Source: Acidovorax sp. KKS102 (GTDB taxonomy: Bacteria > Pseudomonadota > Gammaproteobacteria > Burkholderiales > Burkholderiaceae_C). Taken from it: 64,000 nucleotides of DNA. The translations under genes were made by a program, and so were the position numbers. Where the stretch lies: contig NC_018708.1 in the NCBI RefSeq assembly GCF_000302535.1, forward strand, positions 806,001 through 870,000, in the 5' to 3' direction. The stretch's first letter is position 1; the number at the start of each line of letters is the position of its first letter. The notes under the pieces were generated by a model, which saw only the letters and a program-made list of their open reading frames with translations, was not told the DNA's origin and searched no databases. Shown here piece after piece: positions 38,063 through 46,452 of this stretch.

Positions 38063-40345
38063 TCAGCGTGGCGAAGTTTCTGCGGGCAGCGGGGCGAGCG
38101 GCTGCGCAGGCACCGTGGCTGCGCCGGGCTCTGCGCGCTGTGGCAGCGCGGGCAGGATGGGCGCGCCGGACACCGACTTCATCACCACGCTGGGCGCGGG
38201 CTGCGTGGTCTGCTGCAGCGCGCGGATGGCCTCGTAGCGGTCCATCATCAGCGCGTCGCTGGTAGCGTTGTCGCGCACCACAATGGGGCGCAGGAACACC
38301 ATCAGGTTGGTCTTGTTGCGGGTGCGGTTCTCGCTGCGGAACAGGTTGCCCAGTACCGGGATGTCGCCCATCACCGGCACCTTGTCCTGGCCTTGCGAGT
38401 AGCTGTCTTCCAGCAGGCCGCCGATCACGATGATGTTGCCGTCGTCCACCACCACGTTCGACTCGATGGAGCGCTTGCTGGTGGTGGGGCCGTTGGCGTT
38501 GCTCAGCGTGGCGGTGTCGATCTTGGAGACTTCCTGGTAGATGGCCATCTTCACGGTGCCGTTCTCGCTGATCTGCGGGCGCACCTTGAGCATCAGGCCC
38601 ACGTCCTTGCGCTCCACCGTGGTGAACGGGTTCACCGTGCTGCTGCCCGTGCTGTTGGCGTACGAGCCGGTCACGAAAGGCACGTTGTTGCCGATGATGA
38701 TGCGCGCCTCTTCGTTGTCCAGCGTCATCAGGTTGGGGGTGGAGAGCACATTGGCATCGCCGCTGGTCTGCAGGAAGTTCGCCAGCGCACCCAGGTAGTA
38801 CTGGCCGTTGACGCGTGGCGCCAGCGCCAGGTTCAGCCCCTTGCCCAGCGAGCTGGCCGCCGAGGCGATGGAGGTGGTGGAGCCCGAGGCCAGGGCGGCT
38901 GTCACGTTCAGGATGTTGGCGCCCGCCTGGCCGGAGTTGGTGCCGATCACGCCCACGGTGCCATCACCGTTCTTGCCCAGAACGCCCTGCCACTGGATGC
39001 CGAACTCGGCCACCTTGTTGGCGGAGACCTCGACGATCAGGCTCTCGACCAACACCTGCGCGCGGCGGCCGTCGAGCTTGTCGATCACGTCGCGCAGCTG
39101 GCGGTACAGCGGCTCGGGCGCGGTGATGATGAGCGAGTTGGTGGTGGGGTCGGCCTGGATCTGCCCGCCAGTGGAGGGCTGGTTGTTGTTGGTACTGCTG
39201 GTGCCCATGGCGCTCGCGCTGGAGCCCAGGCCGCCGGTGCTACTGTTGCTGCCGGACGAGCTGCCGTTGGTGGACAGCATGCCGCCGGTGCTCAGCCCCG
39301 TGCTGGGTGCGGGCGCGCTGGCACCGCCACCGCCACTGGCCGCGCCGCCATTGTTGCCGCCCATGGCCGCCATGGCGGCGCGCAGGGTGGTGGCCAGCTT
39401 GGTGGCGTCGGCGTTCTTGAGGTAGACCACATGGATGTTGCCGCTGGCGGCGCTGCTGCCCGGCGCAGGCGCCTGGTCCAGCTGGGCCACCAGCGCGCGC
39501 ACCTGGGCCACGCGGGCCGGGTTGGCGGCGCGCAGGATCAGCGAGTTGCTGCGCGGCTCGGCAATCAGGGTGGTCTTGAACGACGTGTCGGCCTGGCCGG
39601 GCGCGGCCGCAGCGGCGGCGCCTCCGTTGGCGCTGCCGCCGTCGATCAGGCGCGACACCAGCGGTGCCAGATCGCTGGCAATCGCGTTCTTGAGCGGAAT
39701 CACCTCCACATCGCTGGCGTTGGACACATCCATGGCCGCCACGATGCGCGCCAGGCGCTGCAGGTTGTCGGCGTAGTCGGTGATCACCAGCGAGTTGTTG
39801 CCGGGGTTCACGTTGATGGTGTTGTTGGGGCTGATGAGCGGGCGCAGCACCGGCACCAGGTTGGCCGCGTTCTCGAAGTTGAGCTTGAAGATCTGCGTGA
39901 CGATCTGCCCGCCGCCGGGCGCGCTGCCCGCGTTGCCCTGCACCACGCTCACGCTGCCGCCCTGCAGCTTGGCGTCGGCCTCGGGCACCACCTTGTACAG
40001 GCCGGCTGCCTCCACCACCGTGAAGCCCTGCAGCCGCAGCGCGGCCAGGAACTGCTGGAACGCGGCGGCGGGTGTCACGGCGCGCTCTGTCACCAGGTTG
40101 AGCTGGCCTTTCACGCGCGGGTCCACCACCACGTTGCGGCCGGTGATGGTGGCCATGGTGCGGGCCACAGCCTCGATCTCGGCGTTGGCAAAGTTGAGCG
40201 TGACGGGTTCGCTGGGGCGCACGCTGCCGGTGCGGGTGTCCACCGCCGTTTGGGCGCCAATTTGGCCGCTGGCGCAAGTAAGTATTGCGCTGGCAGCTAT
40301 TGTTTTGAGAGTAAAGCGCAGGCGTGGAGCAAACAGGAAAGTCAT
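38063..40345 (-). CDS. gspD: Type II secretion outer-membrane secretin GspD
   Basis: A 760-residue secretin that forms the outer-membrane channel. A signal peptide is at about 1-32, then N0-N3 domains (VTLNFANAEIEAVARTMATITGRNVVVDPRVKGQLNLVT is N0). There is an unusually Gly/Ser/Asn-rich insert between N3 repeats (about residues 345-395). The secretin core is VPVMGDIPVLGNLFRSENRTRNKTNLMVFLRP. Start ATG 40345; a longer frame to 40381 would overlap gspN. The hydrophobic part of its signal peptide is encoded by repeat copy E. No pilotin gene is visible. Confidence 0.95.
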   Translation of the reverse strand: MTFLFAPRLRFTLKTIAASAILTCASGQIGAQTAVDTRTGSVRPSEPVTLNFANAEIEAVARTMATITGRNVVVDPRVKGQLNLVTERAVTPAAAFQQFLAALRLQGFTVVEAAGLYKVVPEADAKLQGGSVSVVQGNAGSAPGGGQIVTQIFKLNFENAANLVPVLRPLISPNNTINVNPGNNSLVITDYADNLQRLARIVAAMDVSNASDVEVIPLKNAIASDLAPLVSRLIDGGSANGGAAAAAAPGQADTSFKTTLIAEPRSNSLILRAANPARVAQVRALVAQLDQAPAPGSSAASGNIHVVYLKNADATKLATTLRAAMAAMGGNNGGAASGGGGASAPAPSTGLSTGGMLSTNGSSSGSNSSTGGLGSSASAMGTSSTNNNQPSTGGQIQADPTTNSLIITAPEPLYRQLRDVIDKLDGRRAQVLVESLIVEVSANKVAEFGIQWQGVLGKNGDGTVGVIGTNSGQAGANILNVTAALASGSTTSIASAASSLGKGLNLALAPRVNGQYYLGALANFLQTSGDANVLSTPNLMTLDNEEARIIIGNNVPFVTGSYANSTGSSTVNPFTTVERKDVGLMLKVRPQISENGTVKMAIYQEVSKIDTATLSNANGPTTSKRSIESNVVVDDGNIIVIGGLLEDSYSQGQDKVPVMGDIPVLGNLFRSENRTRNKTNLMVFLRPIVVRDNATSDALMMDRYEAIRALQQTTQPAPSVVMKSVSGAPILPALPQRAEPGAATVPAQPLAPLPAETSPR
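40256..40314 (-). repeat. 58-bp dispersed palindromic repeat, copy E (encodes the GspD signal peptide)
   Basis: On the minus strand it reads CTCTCAAAACAATAGCTGCC, AGCGCAATACTTACTTGCGC, then CAGCGGCCAAATTGG. Translated in frame it gives LKTIAASAILTCASGQIG, i.e. most of the hydrophobic core and cleavage region of the GspD leader. Confidence 0.75.
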
Positions 40346-40349
40346 AGAT

Positions 40350-41162
40350 TCAACCCACGGTGATGATGGAGCGCGCGCCATTGCGCCGTCCGATGATGTT
40401 CAGAAGATTGGACAGTGCGGCCTCCCGCTCGGGGGCGGCACTGGCCTCGCCCGCAAAGCGCAGGCGGTTGCCCACCCACTGGCCGCTGCCGCTCAGTTGC
40501 AAGGCCCCGTCGAGGGTGCTGAGGGCGAGCGTGGGCACCTCGCCGCCCTGCAGCACCAGCCGGTAGCTGCCCATGGGGCGCAGGGTGGACAGGCGCGAGG
40601 ACATGGCCCGTGCATCCAGCTGGGCCTGGCCCGACAGCACCATGCGGCCAGCGGCCCATTGCACGGCCAGTGCGCGGGTCTGCAGCGCCAGCTGGCCCTG
40701 CGGCTGCAGCGTGTTCCAGGGGGTGCCCAGGCCCGCCAGCAACGCGGCGGGCCACTGGCTCTGGCCGTCGGCCAGGGTGATTTGCGGGCCTGCCCAGCGC
40801 AGGTGCACCTGGGCCTGCAGGGGCTCCGCCGTGCAGCAGCCCGCTTGCAGCCGGGCGCGCAGCCCGCCCCAGGTGGGGCGCAGCTGCCAGTCCACCCGGC
40901 CGGGCAGGGCGGCACTGTCTTTGCTGGCCTGGCCGCCGGTCAACACCAGCTGGGCCGAGCCGGTCCACACCGTGCCGCGTGGCTGCAGCAACAGCACCTG
41001 CCCTTGGGTGGCACGGGCCACGCCGCCGGCCAGCCAGTGCGCGGGCGCAAAGGCCACCACGGCGGGCAGCACGCCGGCCAGCGCACCGGCACATGCCCAG
41101 CCCCACGCTGTGCGGGGGGCGGAGCGGGGGGCTGGGCGTGTCGGACGGAGGTTGCGGGCCAC
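40350..41162 (-). CDS. gspN: Type II secretion protein GspN
   Basis: A 270-residue inner-membrane-anchored protein with one N-terminal span at about 22-42 and a periplasmic beta-rich region. It fits T2SSN proteins by position after gspM and by segments such as GTVWTGSAQLVLTGG and LDGALQLSGSGQWVGNRLRFAGEA. GspN is dispensable in some systems. It lies between gspM and gspD, 41 bases after gspM and four bases before gspD. Confidence 0.8.
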   Translation of the reverse strand: MARNLRPTRPAPRSAPRTAWGWACAGALAGVLPAVVAFAPAHWLAGGVARATQGQVLLLQPRGTVWTGSAQLVLTGGQASKDSAALPGRVDWQLRPTWGGLRARLQAGCCTAEPLQAQVHLRWAGPQITLADGQSQWPAALLAGLGTPWNTLQPQGQLALQTRALAVQWAAGRMVLSGQAQLDARAMSSRLSTLRPMGSYRLVLQGGEVPTLALSTLDGALQLSGSGQWVGNRLRFAGEASAAPEREAALSNLLNIIGRRNGARSIITVG

Positions 41163-41203
41163 GGTGGGGAGGGTGTCGTTCAGGGCGGTGACGGGGCAGC
41201 GGG

Positions 41204-41749
41204 TCAGCGGGCCGGGGTGGCGGGCAAGGCCAGCACCACGGTGCCATCCCAGCGGGGCATGGCCACGGGTGTGCTGCCCAGGGTGACGGGCGCGTTGCCA
41301 GTCGGCGCAGCGGCAGCACTGCGGGTCAGCCGCGCTTCGAGCGGCGTGGCGCGGGCGTTGCTACGGGCCTGGGCCAGCCACTGGGCCAGAGCGTCGGCCG
41401 ATGCGCCTTTGAGCGTGACCGTGGCCCGGTCGCCCGCCACGTTGAGTTGGGCCGTGTTGCCCAGGCGCTGCGTGAGGGCGGTGCGCAGCGCGCCCACGGC
41501 ATCGCCGGGGCTGGTGGCGGGGGTGGCCTGCAGCTGCTGGGCCTCGGCCTGCAGGCTTTGCATGCGCTGCAGTTGAGCATCGAGCGCGGCGTGCCGCGCG
41601 GGCGCGGCGCGCAGGGTGCCGAGTGCGGGGGCGACGGCCACCCACCACAGCAGGGCCAACGCCACCACGGTGCTGGCGGCCAGCACCAGGTTCTGCTCGC
41701 GGGGCGCCAGGGCTTTCCAGCGGTCCTGGAGGGCGGAGGGTTGGGTCAT
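41204..41749 (-). CDS. gspM: Type II secretion protein GspM
   Basis: A 181-residue bitopic protein; GspM pairs with GspL on the inner-membrane platform. N-terminal segment DRWKALAPREQNLVLAASTV leads into the membrane helix (VVALALLWWVAVAPAL), then a coiled coil and a small ferredoxin-like domain. The start overlaps the gspL stop (ATGA). Sequence conservation of this family is weak; position and topology carry the call. Confidence 0.85.
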   Translation of the reverse strand: MTQPSALQDRWKALAPREQNLVLAASTVVALALLWWVAVAPALGTLRAAPARHAALDAQLQRMQSLQAEAQQLQATPATSPGDAVGALRTALTQRLGNTAQLNVAGDRATVTLKGASADALAQWLAQARSNARATPLEARLTRSAAAAPTGNAPVTLGSTPVAMPRWDGTVVLALPATPAR

Positions 41750-43032
41750 GGGCTCACCTCGGTGCGCAGCAACAGGCTGCCATCGTCCATGCGGGCGCGG
41801 TAGCCGGCGGCTTGCAGGCGGCCAGACGCCACAGCTTCTTCATCGGGCGCCAGCGTCACGCCGCGCAGGCGCAGCTCGCCGGGCGTGTATTCGATGCTGC
41901 TGGGCAGGCGGCCATCGGGCAAGGCGGCGCCGGCCGCTGCCAGCAGGGGCTCCAGGTCGCGCGCCGACACGCTACCGGCGGCCTGCCGCAGCTGGGCGAG
42001 CTCGCGTTCCATCTGCACCGGCGCGTCGACCACCACCTGCACCTTGGGGAAGGTCTGGGTCAGGGTGTTGCGCACGCTGGCCTGCTTGGCGTTCAGTGCC
42101 TGCCGTTCTTGCCAGGCCCAGGCATTCAGCCCCACCAGGTGTGCCACCACCAGCACGCCCGCGCCCCAGCGGGCTGCACGCCACTGCGGGGCATACAGCG
42201 CCGCGCTCAGCGCGCTGCCCACTTTGCGCAGCGCGCGGGTGCTGCTGGTGCTGGAGAGGTCGAACTGCGCCAGGTCCCAGTCGCCACGGGCGGCATCGAG
42301 CGCGCGCTGGCTGGTGGTGTGCAGCGCAATGCGTTGGCCTTGCTGGCCCAGGGTGCGTTCGGCCAGCGCGGCCACGGCGGGCTCGGCGCGGACCATGAGG
42401 GCCAGGTCGTCGCCTGCCTCGGCGGCCGGCAAACCGGTACGCGCCAGCGTCAGGGCCATGGGCGTCAGCGGCAGCACCGCCACGCCCTGTTCGGCACCAT
42501 GGCCAGTGAGCACCACGTAGGCCTCTTCGGGCGTGCCCAGGGCGCACAGCTCAGGCTGGCCGCTGGCCGTGGGGCCGGGCGCAAATTCGGGCACCACGCG
42601 GGCCACGCGGCGGCCTGCGGCTTCGAGCGCCTGCAGGTGTTCGCGCAGCCAGGCGCGGTCGCAAACAGCCACCCACACCGGCTCGCCGGCCTGTGCACGG
42701 CTTTGTGCACCGGGCTGCAGCGCAAAGTGCAGCTGGCTGGCATCGTCCAGCACGCGGTCTTCAAGTAGGCCTTCGAGCACCGAGCGCAGCCGGGGCGTTT
42801 GCTGGCCGGCGCCCAGCGGCACCCCGGCCGGAATGGTCACGCGTTGCCACGACAGCGCCCGTGCGGGCACCACAGCCACGACCTCGCCGCCGGGGCGGGT
42901 GGGCTCGGGCAGCAGGGCAGCGGGTGCGGTGGCGTGCTGGAGGGCGGAATGGCCGTCTGCCGTGAGCGTGTAGGCGTACTCGGAGGCGGGTCCCGGGCGT
43001 GCCGGCGGCAGGAAAAGGATCAGGGTGCTCAT
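41746..43032 (-). CDS. gspL: Type II secretion protein GspL
   Basis: A 428-residue bitopic protein: a cytoplasmic actin-like domain that binds GspE (MSTLILFLPP... LRSVLEGLLEDRVLDD is typical), a membrane span at about 289-307 (WGAGVLVVAHLVGLNAWAW), and a periplasmic ferredoxin-like domain. It begins 95 bases after gspK, the largest gap in the operon, and overlaps gspM by four bases. Confidence 0.9.
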   Translation of the reverse strand: MSTLILFLPPARPGPASEYAYTLTADGHSALQHATAPAALLPEPTRPGGEVVAVVPARALSWQRVTIPAGVPLGAGQQTPRLRSVLEGLLEDRVLDDASQLHFALQPGAQSRAQAGEPVWVAVCDRAWLREHLQALEAAGRRVARVVPEFAPGPTASGQPELCALGTPEEAYVVLTGHGAEQGVAVLPLTPMALTLARTGLPAAEAGDDLALMVRAEPAVAALAERTLGQQGQRIALHTTSQRALDAARGDWDLAQFDLSSTSSTRALRKVGSALSAALYAPQWRAARWGAGVLVVAHLVGLNAWAWQERQALNAKQASVRNTLTQTFPKVQVVVDAPVQMERELAQLRQAAGSVSARDLEPLLAAAGAALPDGRLPSSIEYTPGELRLRGVTLAPDEEAVASGRLQAAGYRARMDDGSLLLRTEVSP

Positions 43033-43127
43033 GGGCGGGTTTTGCGGGCCATTTTAGGGGGCGGGCGTGACACGGCGGCGGTGTGGGTGGTGCGGTGTTG
43101 AGGGTTGTTGTGCCTCAGAACAGGTTC

Positions 43128-44207
43128 TCAACGCTGCGCCCCTGGCAGGGTTTGCGTGGTTTCCCGGTCGAAGGCCCCGCGCTCGCGCCACAGCGTGGTC
43201 ACGTCGATACCCTGTTTGCGCACCAAAGAGCGCTCGTCCACCATCGCATCGCCCAGGCGCAGGCGGCCCCGCACTTCAAAGTACGACGAAGCCACGGCAT
43301 GGGCGCTTTCGTTGATGTCGATGCTGGCACCCACCAGGTCGCGCACGTCGCTGAGGGTGCGGAAATGCCGCGCTTCGCGGGTCTGCACGATCTTCTGGGC
43401 CGTGGCGCTGTCCAGCCCGTCGATGGCGGCCATGAGCACGTTGATGTCGGCGGTGTTCAGATTGACCGGGGTGCGCACGGGCAGCAGCGTCACATGGGGA
43501 GCGAGCGCCGCCACCGTGGCGGGGGTCAGGCCCAGCCAGCCCAGCTGGGTCACGCTGGGGGGCTGCAGGGGGGCGGAGCCGCTGTCGGTGCCTGCACCCG
43601 CCTGCGCGCGGCGCAGGCCGTCGATCAGGGTGCTCAGTTGCGTGCCGGGCAGGCCCAGGCGCTCGAACAGCCGGGTGAACTGCCGCAGGGCCACGGCCTG
43701 CACCTGCCCACCTTCTGCGAGGTTGGTGATGTTCAGGCGGCCCTGCAGGTCGGTGATCTGGCCCGACAGGAAGGCCTCGGTGGTGTCGGTGCTGGCGTCG
43801 TCCACCTGCGTCACGTTCTTGTCGGCCGCGAGGAAGGTGGACAGTCGGGCCTCCTGCAAGGGAATGGCCCAGGGCTCGGCCAGGTGGTCGGCACCGCCCG
43901 AGCGCCCGTCCTCGCGCAGGATGAGCCGCGACCAGTCGAGCGCGCCGATCAAGATCCACGCGGACTGCACGCGGCCGCGCTCGGCCGTCTCGACCTCCAC
44001 CGCGCGCCACTGCTGCCACATCGCGGCGGCCGCAAAGGTGGCGACGAGCGTGACGGTGAGCATGGCGGCGAGCAGTGCGGCGCCGCGCGCCCTGTGCATG
44101 TGCAATGGGCGCTGCCGCAGCGGGTGCCACCGTGGAGCTGGCTTTGCCAGGCCACGGGTGGCGTCCCCCTGGGGGGATGCGGCGCAGCCGCTCAGGGGGG
44201 TACTCAT
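43128..44207 (-). CDS. gspK: Type II secretion minor pseudopilin GspK
   Basis: A 359-residue large minor pseudopilin at the pseudopilus tip. The prepilin site is HRARG/AALLAAMLTVTLVA; as usual for GspK the Glu at +5 is absent. The large insert domain includes VNLNTADINVLMAAIDGLD (helix-hairpin-helix-like). ATG 44207, overlapping the gspJ stop behind GGAGGCAGATC, gives a 42-residue leader, much longer than normal. Most of that leader is encoded by a repeat (44101-44204). An internal ATG at residue 37 would give a short leader. Confidence 0.9.
   Translation of the reverse strand: MSTPLSGCAASPQGDATRGLAKPAPRWHPLRQRPLHMHRARGAALLAAMLTVTLVATFAAAAMWQQWRAVEVETAERGRVQSAWILIGALDWSRLILREDGRSGGADHLAEPWAIPLQEARLSTFLAADKNVTQVDDASTDTTEAFLSGQITDLQGRLNITNLAEGGQVQAVALRQFTRLFERLGLPGTQLSTLIDGLRRAQAGAGTDSGSAPLQPPSVTQLGWLGLTPATVAALAPHVTLLPVRTPVNLNTADINVLMAAIDGLDSATAQKIVQTREARHFRTLSDVRDLVGASIDINESAHAVASSYFEVRGRLRLGDAMVDERSLVRKQGIDVTTLWRERGAFDRETTQTLPGAQR
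44101..44204. repeat. Second repeat family, copy 2a (gspK leader)
   Basis: The core CCGTGGAGCTGGCTTTGCCA then GGCCAC is followed by GGCGTCCCCCTG and CTCAGGGGGG. The core also occurs, inverted, at 45855-45880 and the GGCGTCCCCCTG / CTCAGGGGGG frame at 44950-45017. It lies at the gspJ-gspK junction and encodes the GspK leader peptide. Confidence 0.6.
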
Positions 44208-45025
44208 GATCTGCCTCCGCCCAGCACCGGGTTGACCCAGTCTCGCGTCAGCTGGCCCGTCAGCGCCTGGCCCGGGGGCAGGGTGATCTGCAGGCGGATG
44301 CCGTCCGGGATGGCCGAGGTGCTGTCGCCCGTCGGGGTGCCCGTGCTCGACTGCGGGTTGGACCACGCGCCGCCCCGGTAGTAGAAGATCTGCCAGTTGT
44401 CCAGCGGCAGCAGCGTGACCTCGTAGCGCCGCTCGGCGTCGCCCGGCGTGCGCGCCCACTGGGCGGCCTGTTCCCAGGCCTGCCGCCAATCAGCACGGGT
44501 GCGCACTGGCGGCGACTGCCAGCGCAGCCACTGGCCCACGCCCTGGTTGTTGTTGCGGCGGGTCCAGGCCACCACCAGCGCACCCTCGTCGGGCACGGCG
44601 CTGCTGCGGCGGGTGAGGCGCAGCACCTGGCCATCCCAGTCCAGCGGCGTGGTGTTGGCGATGGAGACCAGGGCGTCCAGGTCCGTCCCCCACTGGCCCA
44701 GCGCGGCCTGCAGCACCAGCATCTCGTCCGCCCGCTGGCGGGTGGACTCCTGCGCCCGCACCATGCCATCGAGCCCGCGCCAGCTCAGGATGGCGATCAA
44801 CGCCATGACGCTGATCGCGACCAGCAACTCGATGAGCGTGAAGCCGCGCGGGACCGTGCCCCCACTGCAGAGGCGCCGGCGCGAGGCCTGAGCAACTGGC
44901 GCGGCCCAGGCCAGCGGACGCCGCGCAAGGGCCGCCCCGCCGCGCTGGCGGCGTCCCCCTGCCCGCATTGCGCAGCAATGCGAGAGCGGGGGGAAGGCCC
45001 GCAGGGCCTCAGGGGGGTGTTCCAT
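44204..45025 (-). CDS. gspJ: Type II secretion minor pseudopilin GspJ
   Basis: A 273-residue minor pseudopilin. The prepilin peptidase site is TVPRG/FTLIELLVAISVMALIA with Glu at +5. ATG 45025 shares a base with the gspI stop (TGATG) but predicts a 61-residue Arg/Ala-rich leader, far beyond the usual 6-25; that leader is encoded by repeat copy 2b. An ATG at residue 20 or a non-ATG start nearer the cleavage site are alternatives. The body (MVRAQESTRQRADEMLVLQAALGQWGTDLDAL) is typical of GspJ. Confidence 0.88.
   Translation of the reverse strand: MEHPPEALRAFPPLSHCCAMRAGGRRQRGGAALARRPLAWAAPVAQASRRRLCSGGTVPRGFTLIELLVAISVMALIAILSWRGLDGMVRAQESTRQRADEMLVLQAALGQWGTDLDALVSIANTTPLDWDGQVLRLTRRSSAVPDEGALVVAWTRRNNNQGVGQWLRWQSPPVRTRADWRQAWEQAAQWARTPGDAERRYEVTLLPLDNWQIFYYRGGAWSNPQSSTGTPTGDSTSAIPDGIRLQITLPPGQALTGQLTRDWVNPVLGGGRS
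44865..45017. repeat. Second repeat family, copy 2b (gspJ leader)
   Basis: A GC-rich segment with internal dyads (GCATTGCGCAGCAATGC) framed by GGCGTCCCCCTG (44950-44961) and GCCTCAGGGGGG. The same frame is in copy 2a. It lies directly between gspI and the conserved part of gspJ and is translated as the long GspJ leader. Confidence 0.5.
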
Positions 45026-45399
45026 CAATACCGCCCGATGATGGTGGAGAGTCGCAGGATGGAGTTGTCCCCATCCAGCACCTGCGCATCGATGCGCCGA
45101 AAACTCGGGTTGGGCGTGGGCCGCACGATGGTCACCACCTGCAACTGGCGCCCGGCCTGCTCACAGGTCAGGCTGCTGTCACCCACGCTGGGCATCTGGC
45201 GCGAGAGGCGGGCCTTGACCAGTTCGTTCTCTGCGCACAGCTGTGCGAGCACGATGTCGGACTGCCGCAGGGCGTTGCGCGTGAGTGCCGTCGTGGCCTG
45301 CAGCCCCGCCATGAGGGCAATGGCCACAATGGCCAGCGCCACCAGCACTTCCACCAGCGTGAAGCCCTGGTGACGGATGAAAGGGCGGAGAGTCCTCAC
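45025..45399 (-). CDS. gspI: Type II secretion minor pseudopilin GspI
   Basis: A 124-residue minor pseudopilin initiating pseudopilus assembly with GspJ/K. GTG 45399 overlaps the gspH stop (GTGA) and gives a 12-residue leader: RHQG/FTLVEVLVALAIVAIAL with Glu at +5. The frame is open upstream to 45564, but that part is shadow sequence over gspH. Conserved body: NALRQSDIVLAQLCAENELV. This is the only one of H, I, J, K whose 5' end is free of repeat sequence. Confidence 0.92.
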   Translation of the reverse strand: MRTLRPFIRHQGFTLVEVLVALAIVAIALMAGLQATTALTRNALRQSDIVLAQLCAENELVKARLSRQMPSVGDSSLTCEQAGRQLQVVTIVRPTPNPSFRRIDAQVLDGDNSILRLSTIIGRY

Positions 45400-45911
45400 T
45401 GCACCGCATCCACAGAAAACGGGCGCACGCCGTCGGTGGCAATGCGCAGGGTGCGGTCGGGGGAGGACTGGTGGGTGATCAGCACCTGCTGCGGGCCGAT
45501 CAGGGGCTCGGGGCCCAGTTGCAGCACCGCCGGTCCGCGTACCACGGTGCCGGGGTCCAGCCATTGGTTGGGCAGAGCGGCCTGCGCGCTGCGTGGCAGC
45601 CCTTCAAAACGGAATCCCCCCGGCAGCGCACGCCAGCGCACCGGGATGCCCCCGGCGCGGGACTGGGCGCGTGCGGATTCGAGCAGCGCCGCCAGCCGCG
45701 CGGCCTCCCGCTCCAGCTGCGTCTGCCCGCCATCGCGCATCGCCAGCCCCACGCCCGCCGTGGCCAGCGCCATGATGCTGATGACGACCAGCAACTCCAG
45801 GAGGGTGAAGCCCCTCTGAGCCTCTGCACGGCTTCTTCCGGGGGAGAAGACGCCAGTGGCCTGGCAAAACCAGTTCCACGGCGTCCCTCGCTGGGCGCAT
45901 GCCCGTTTCAT
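45396..45911 (-). CDS. gspH: Type II secretion minor pseudopilin GspH
   Basis: A 171-residue pseudopilin. Cleavage site EAQRG/FTLLELLVVISIMALA with Glu at +5, then VGLAMRDGGQTQLEREAARLAALLESARAQSRA, which is GspH-like. ATG 45911 gives a 34-residue leader, encoded by repeat copy 2c (PWNWFCQATG region). The frame remains open to 45992, inside gspG. Normal GspH leaders are under 10 residues, so start choice is uncertain. Confidence 0.88.
   Translation of the reverse strand: MKRACAQRGTPWNWFCQATGVFSPGRSRAEAQRGFTLLELLVVISIMALATAGVGLAMRDGGQTQLEREAARLAALLESARAQSRAGGIPVRWRALPGGFRFEGLPRSAQAALPNQWLDPGTVVRGPAVLQLGPEPLIGPQQVLITHQSSPDRTLRIATDGVRPFSVDAVQ
45790..45905. repeat. Second repeat family, copy 2c (gspH leader)
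   Basis: On the minus strand it holds GCCGTGGAACTGGTTTTGCC and AGGCCACTGGCGTC, matching the core of copy 2a with two or three changes but in the opposite orientation. It lies between gspG and the conserved part of gspH. Confidence 0.6.
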
Positions 45912-45939
45912 GGGGCTGGGGCACCTTGGCAATGAACGG

Positions 45940-46404
45940 TCACTGCCAGCTGCCAATATCGGCGTCCTTGCCTTCGCCGCCCGACTGGCCATCGGCGCCG
46001 AACGACATCACGTCGATCTCGCCCTTGATGCCGGGGTTGAGGTATTGGTAAGGGCGGCCCCAGGGGTCGTTGGGCAGCTTTTCGAGGTACAGCTTCCAGT
46101 TGCCCGGCACGGGGCCCGCAGTGGGCTTGATGACCAGGGCTTGCAGGCCCTGTTCGGCCGTGGGGTAGCGCTGGTTGTCCAGGCGGTAGAGCTTGAGCGC
46201 CTGCATGATGTTGGTGATGTCGGTGCGGGCGGCCGTCACGCGGGCATCGTCGGCACGTTCGAGCACGTTGGGCACGATCAGCGCGGCCAGCACGCCGATG
46301 ATCACCAGCACCACCATCAGTTCGATGAGGGTGAAACCACGGGCCACGGACTTGGCAACGCGGCGCGGGGCGGAGCGCACAAGGAGGGAGAAAGAAGTGT
46401 TCAC
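45940..46404 (-). CDS. gspG: Type II secretion major pseudopilin GspG
   Basis: A 154-residue main subunit of the pseudopilus. Cleavage site SVARG/FTLIELMVVLVIIGVLAALIV with Glu at +5. The C-terminal calcium-binding type region is seen (NDPWGRPYQYLNPG, SFGADGQSGGEGKDADIGSW). GTG 46404 gives a 23-residue leader; ATG 46443 is possible but sits nearly at the start of divergent gspC. It is first gene of the ten-gene leftward gsp operon. Confidence 0.95.
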   Translation of the reverse strand: MNTSFSLLVRSAPRRVAKSVARGFTLIELMVVLVIIGVLAALIVPNVLERADDARVTAARTDITNIMQALKLYRLDNQRYPTAEQGLQALVIKPTAGPVPGNWKLYLEKLPNDPWGRPYQYLNPGIKGEIDVMSFGADGQSGGEGKDADIGSWQ

Positions 46405-46452
46405 TGCTGGCGGTCTCTCGGATGGTCGAATCGCGTGAATCATAATCCCCGC

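Noticed and set aside
41447-43101. Several long plus-strand ORFs opposite gspL and gspM
   Set aside because: They are shadows of GC-rich coding sequence; the minus-strand frames match Gsp proteins in order and overlap.
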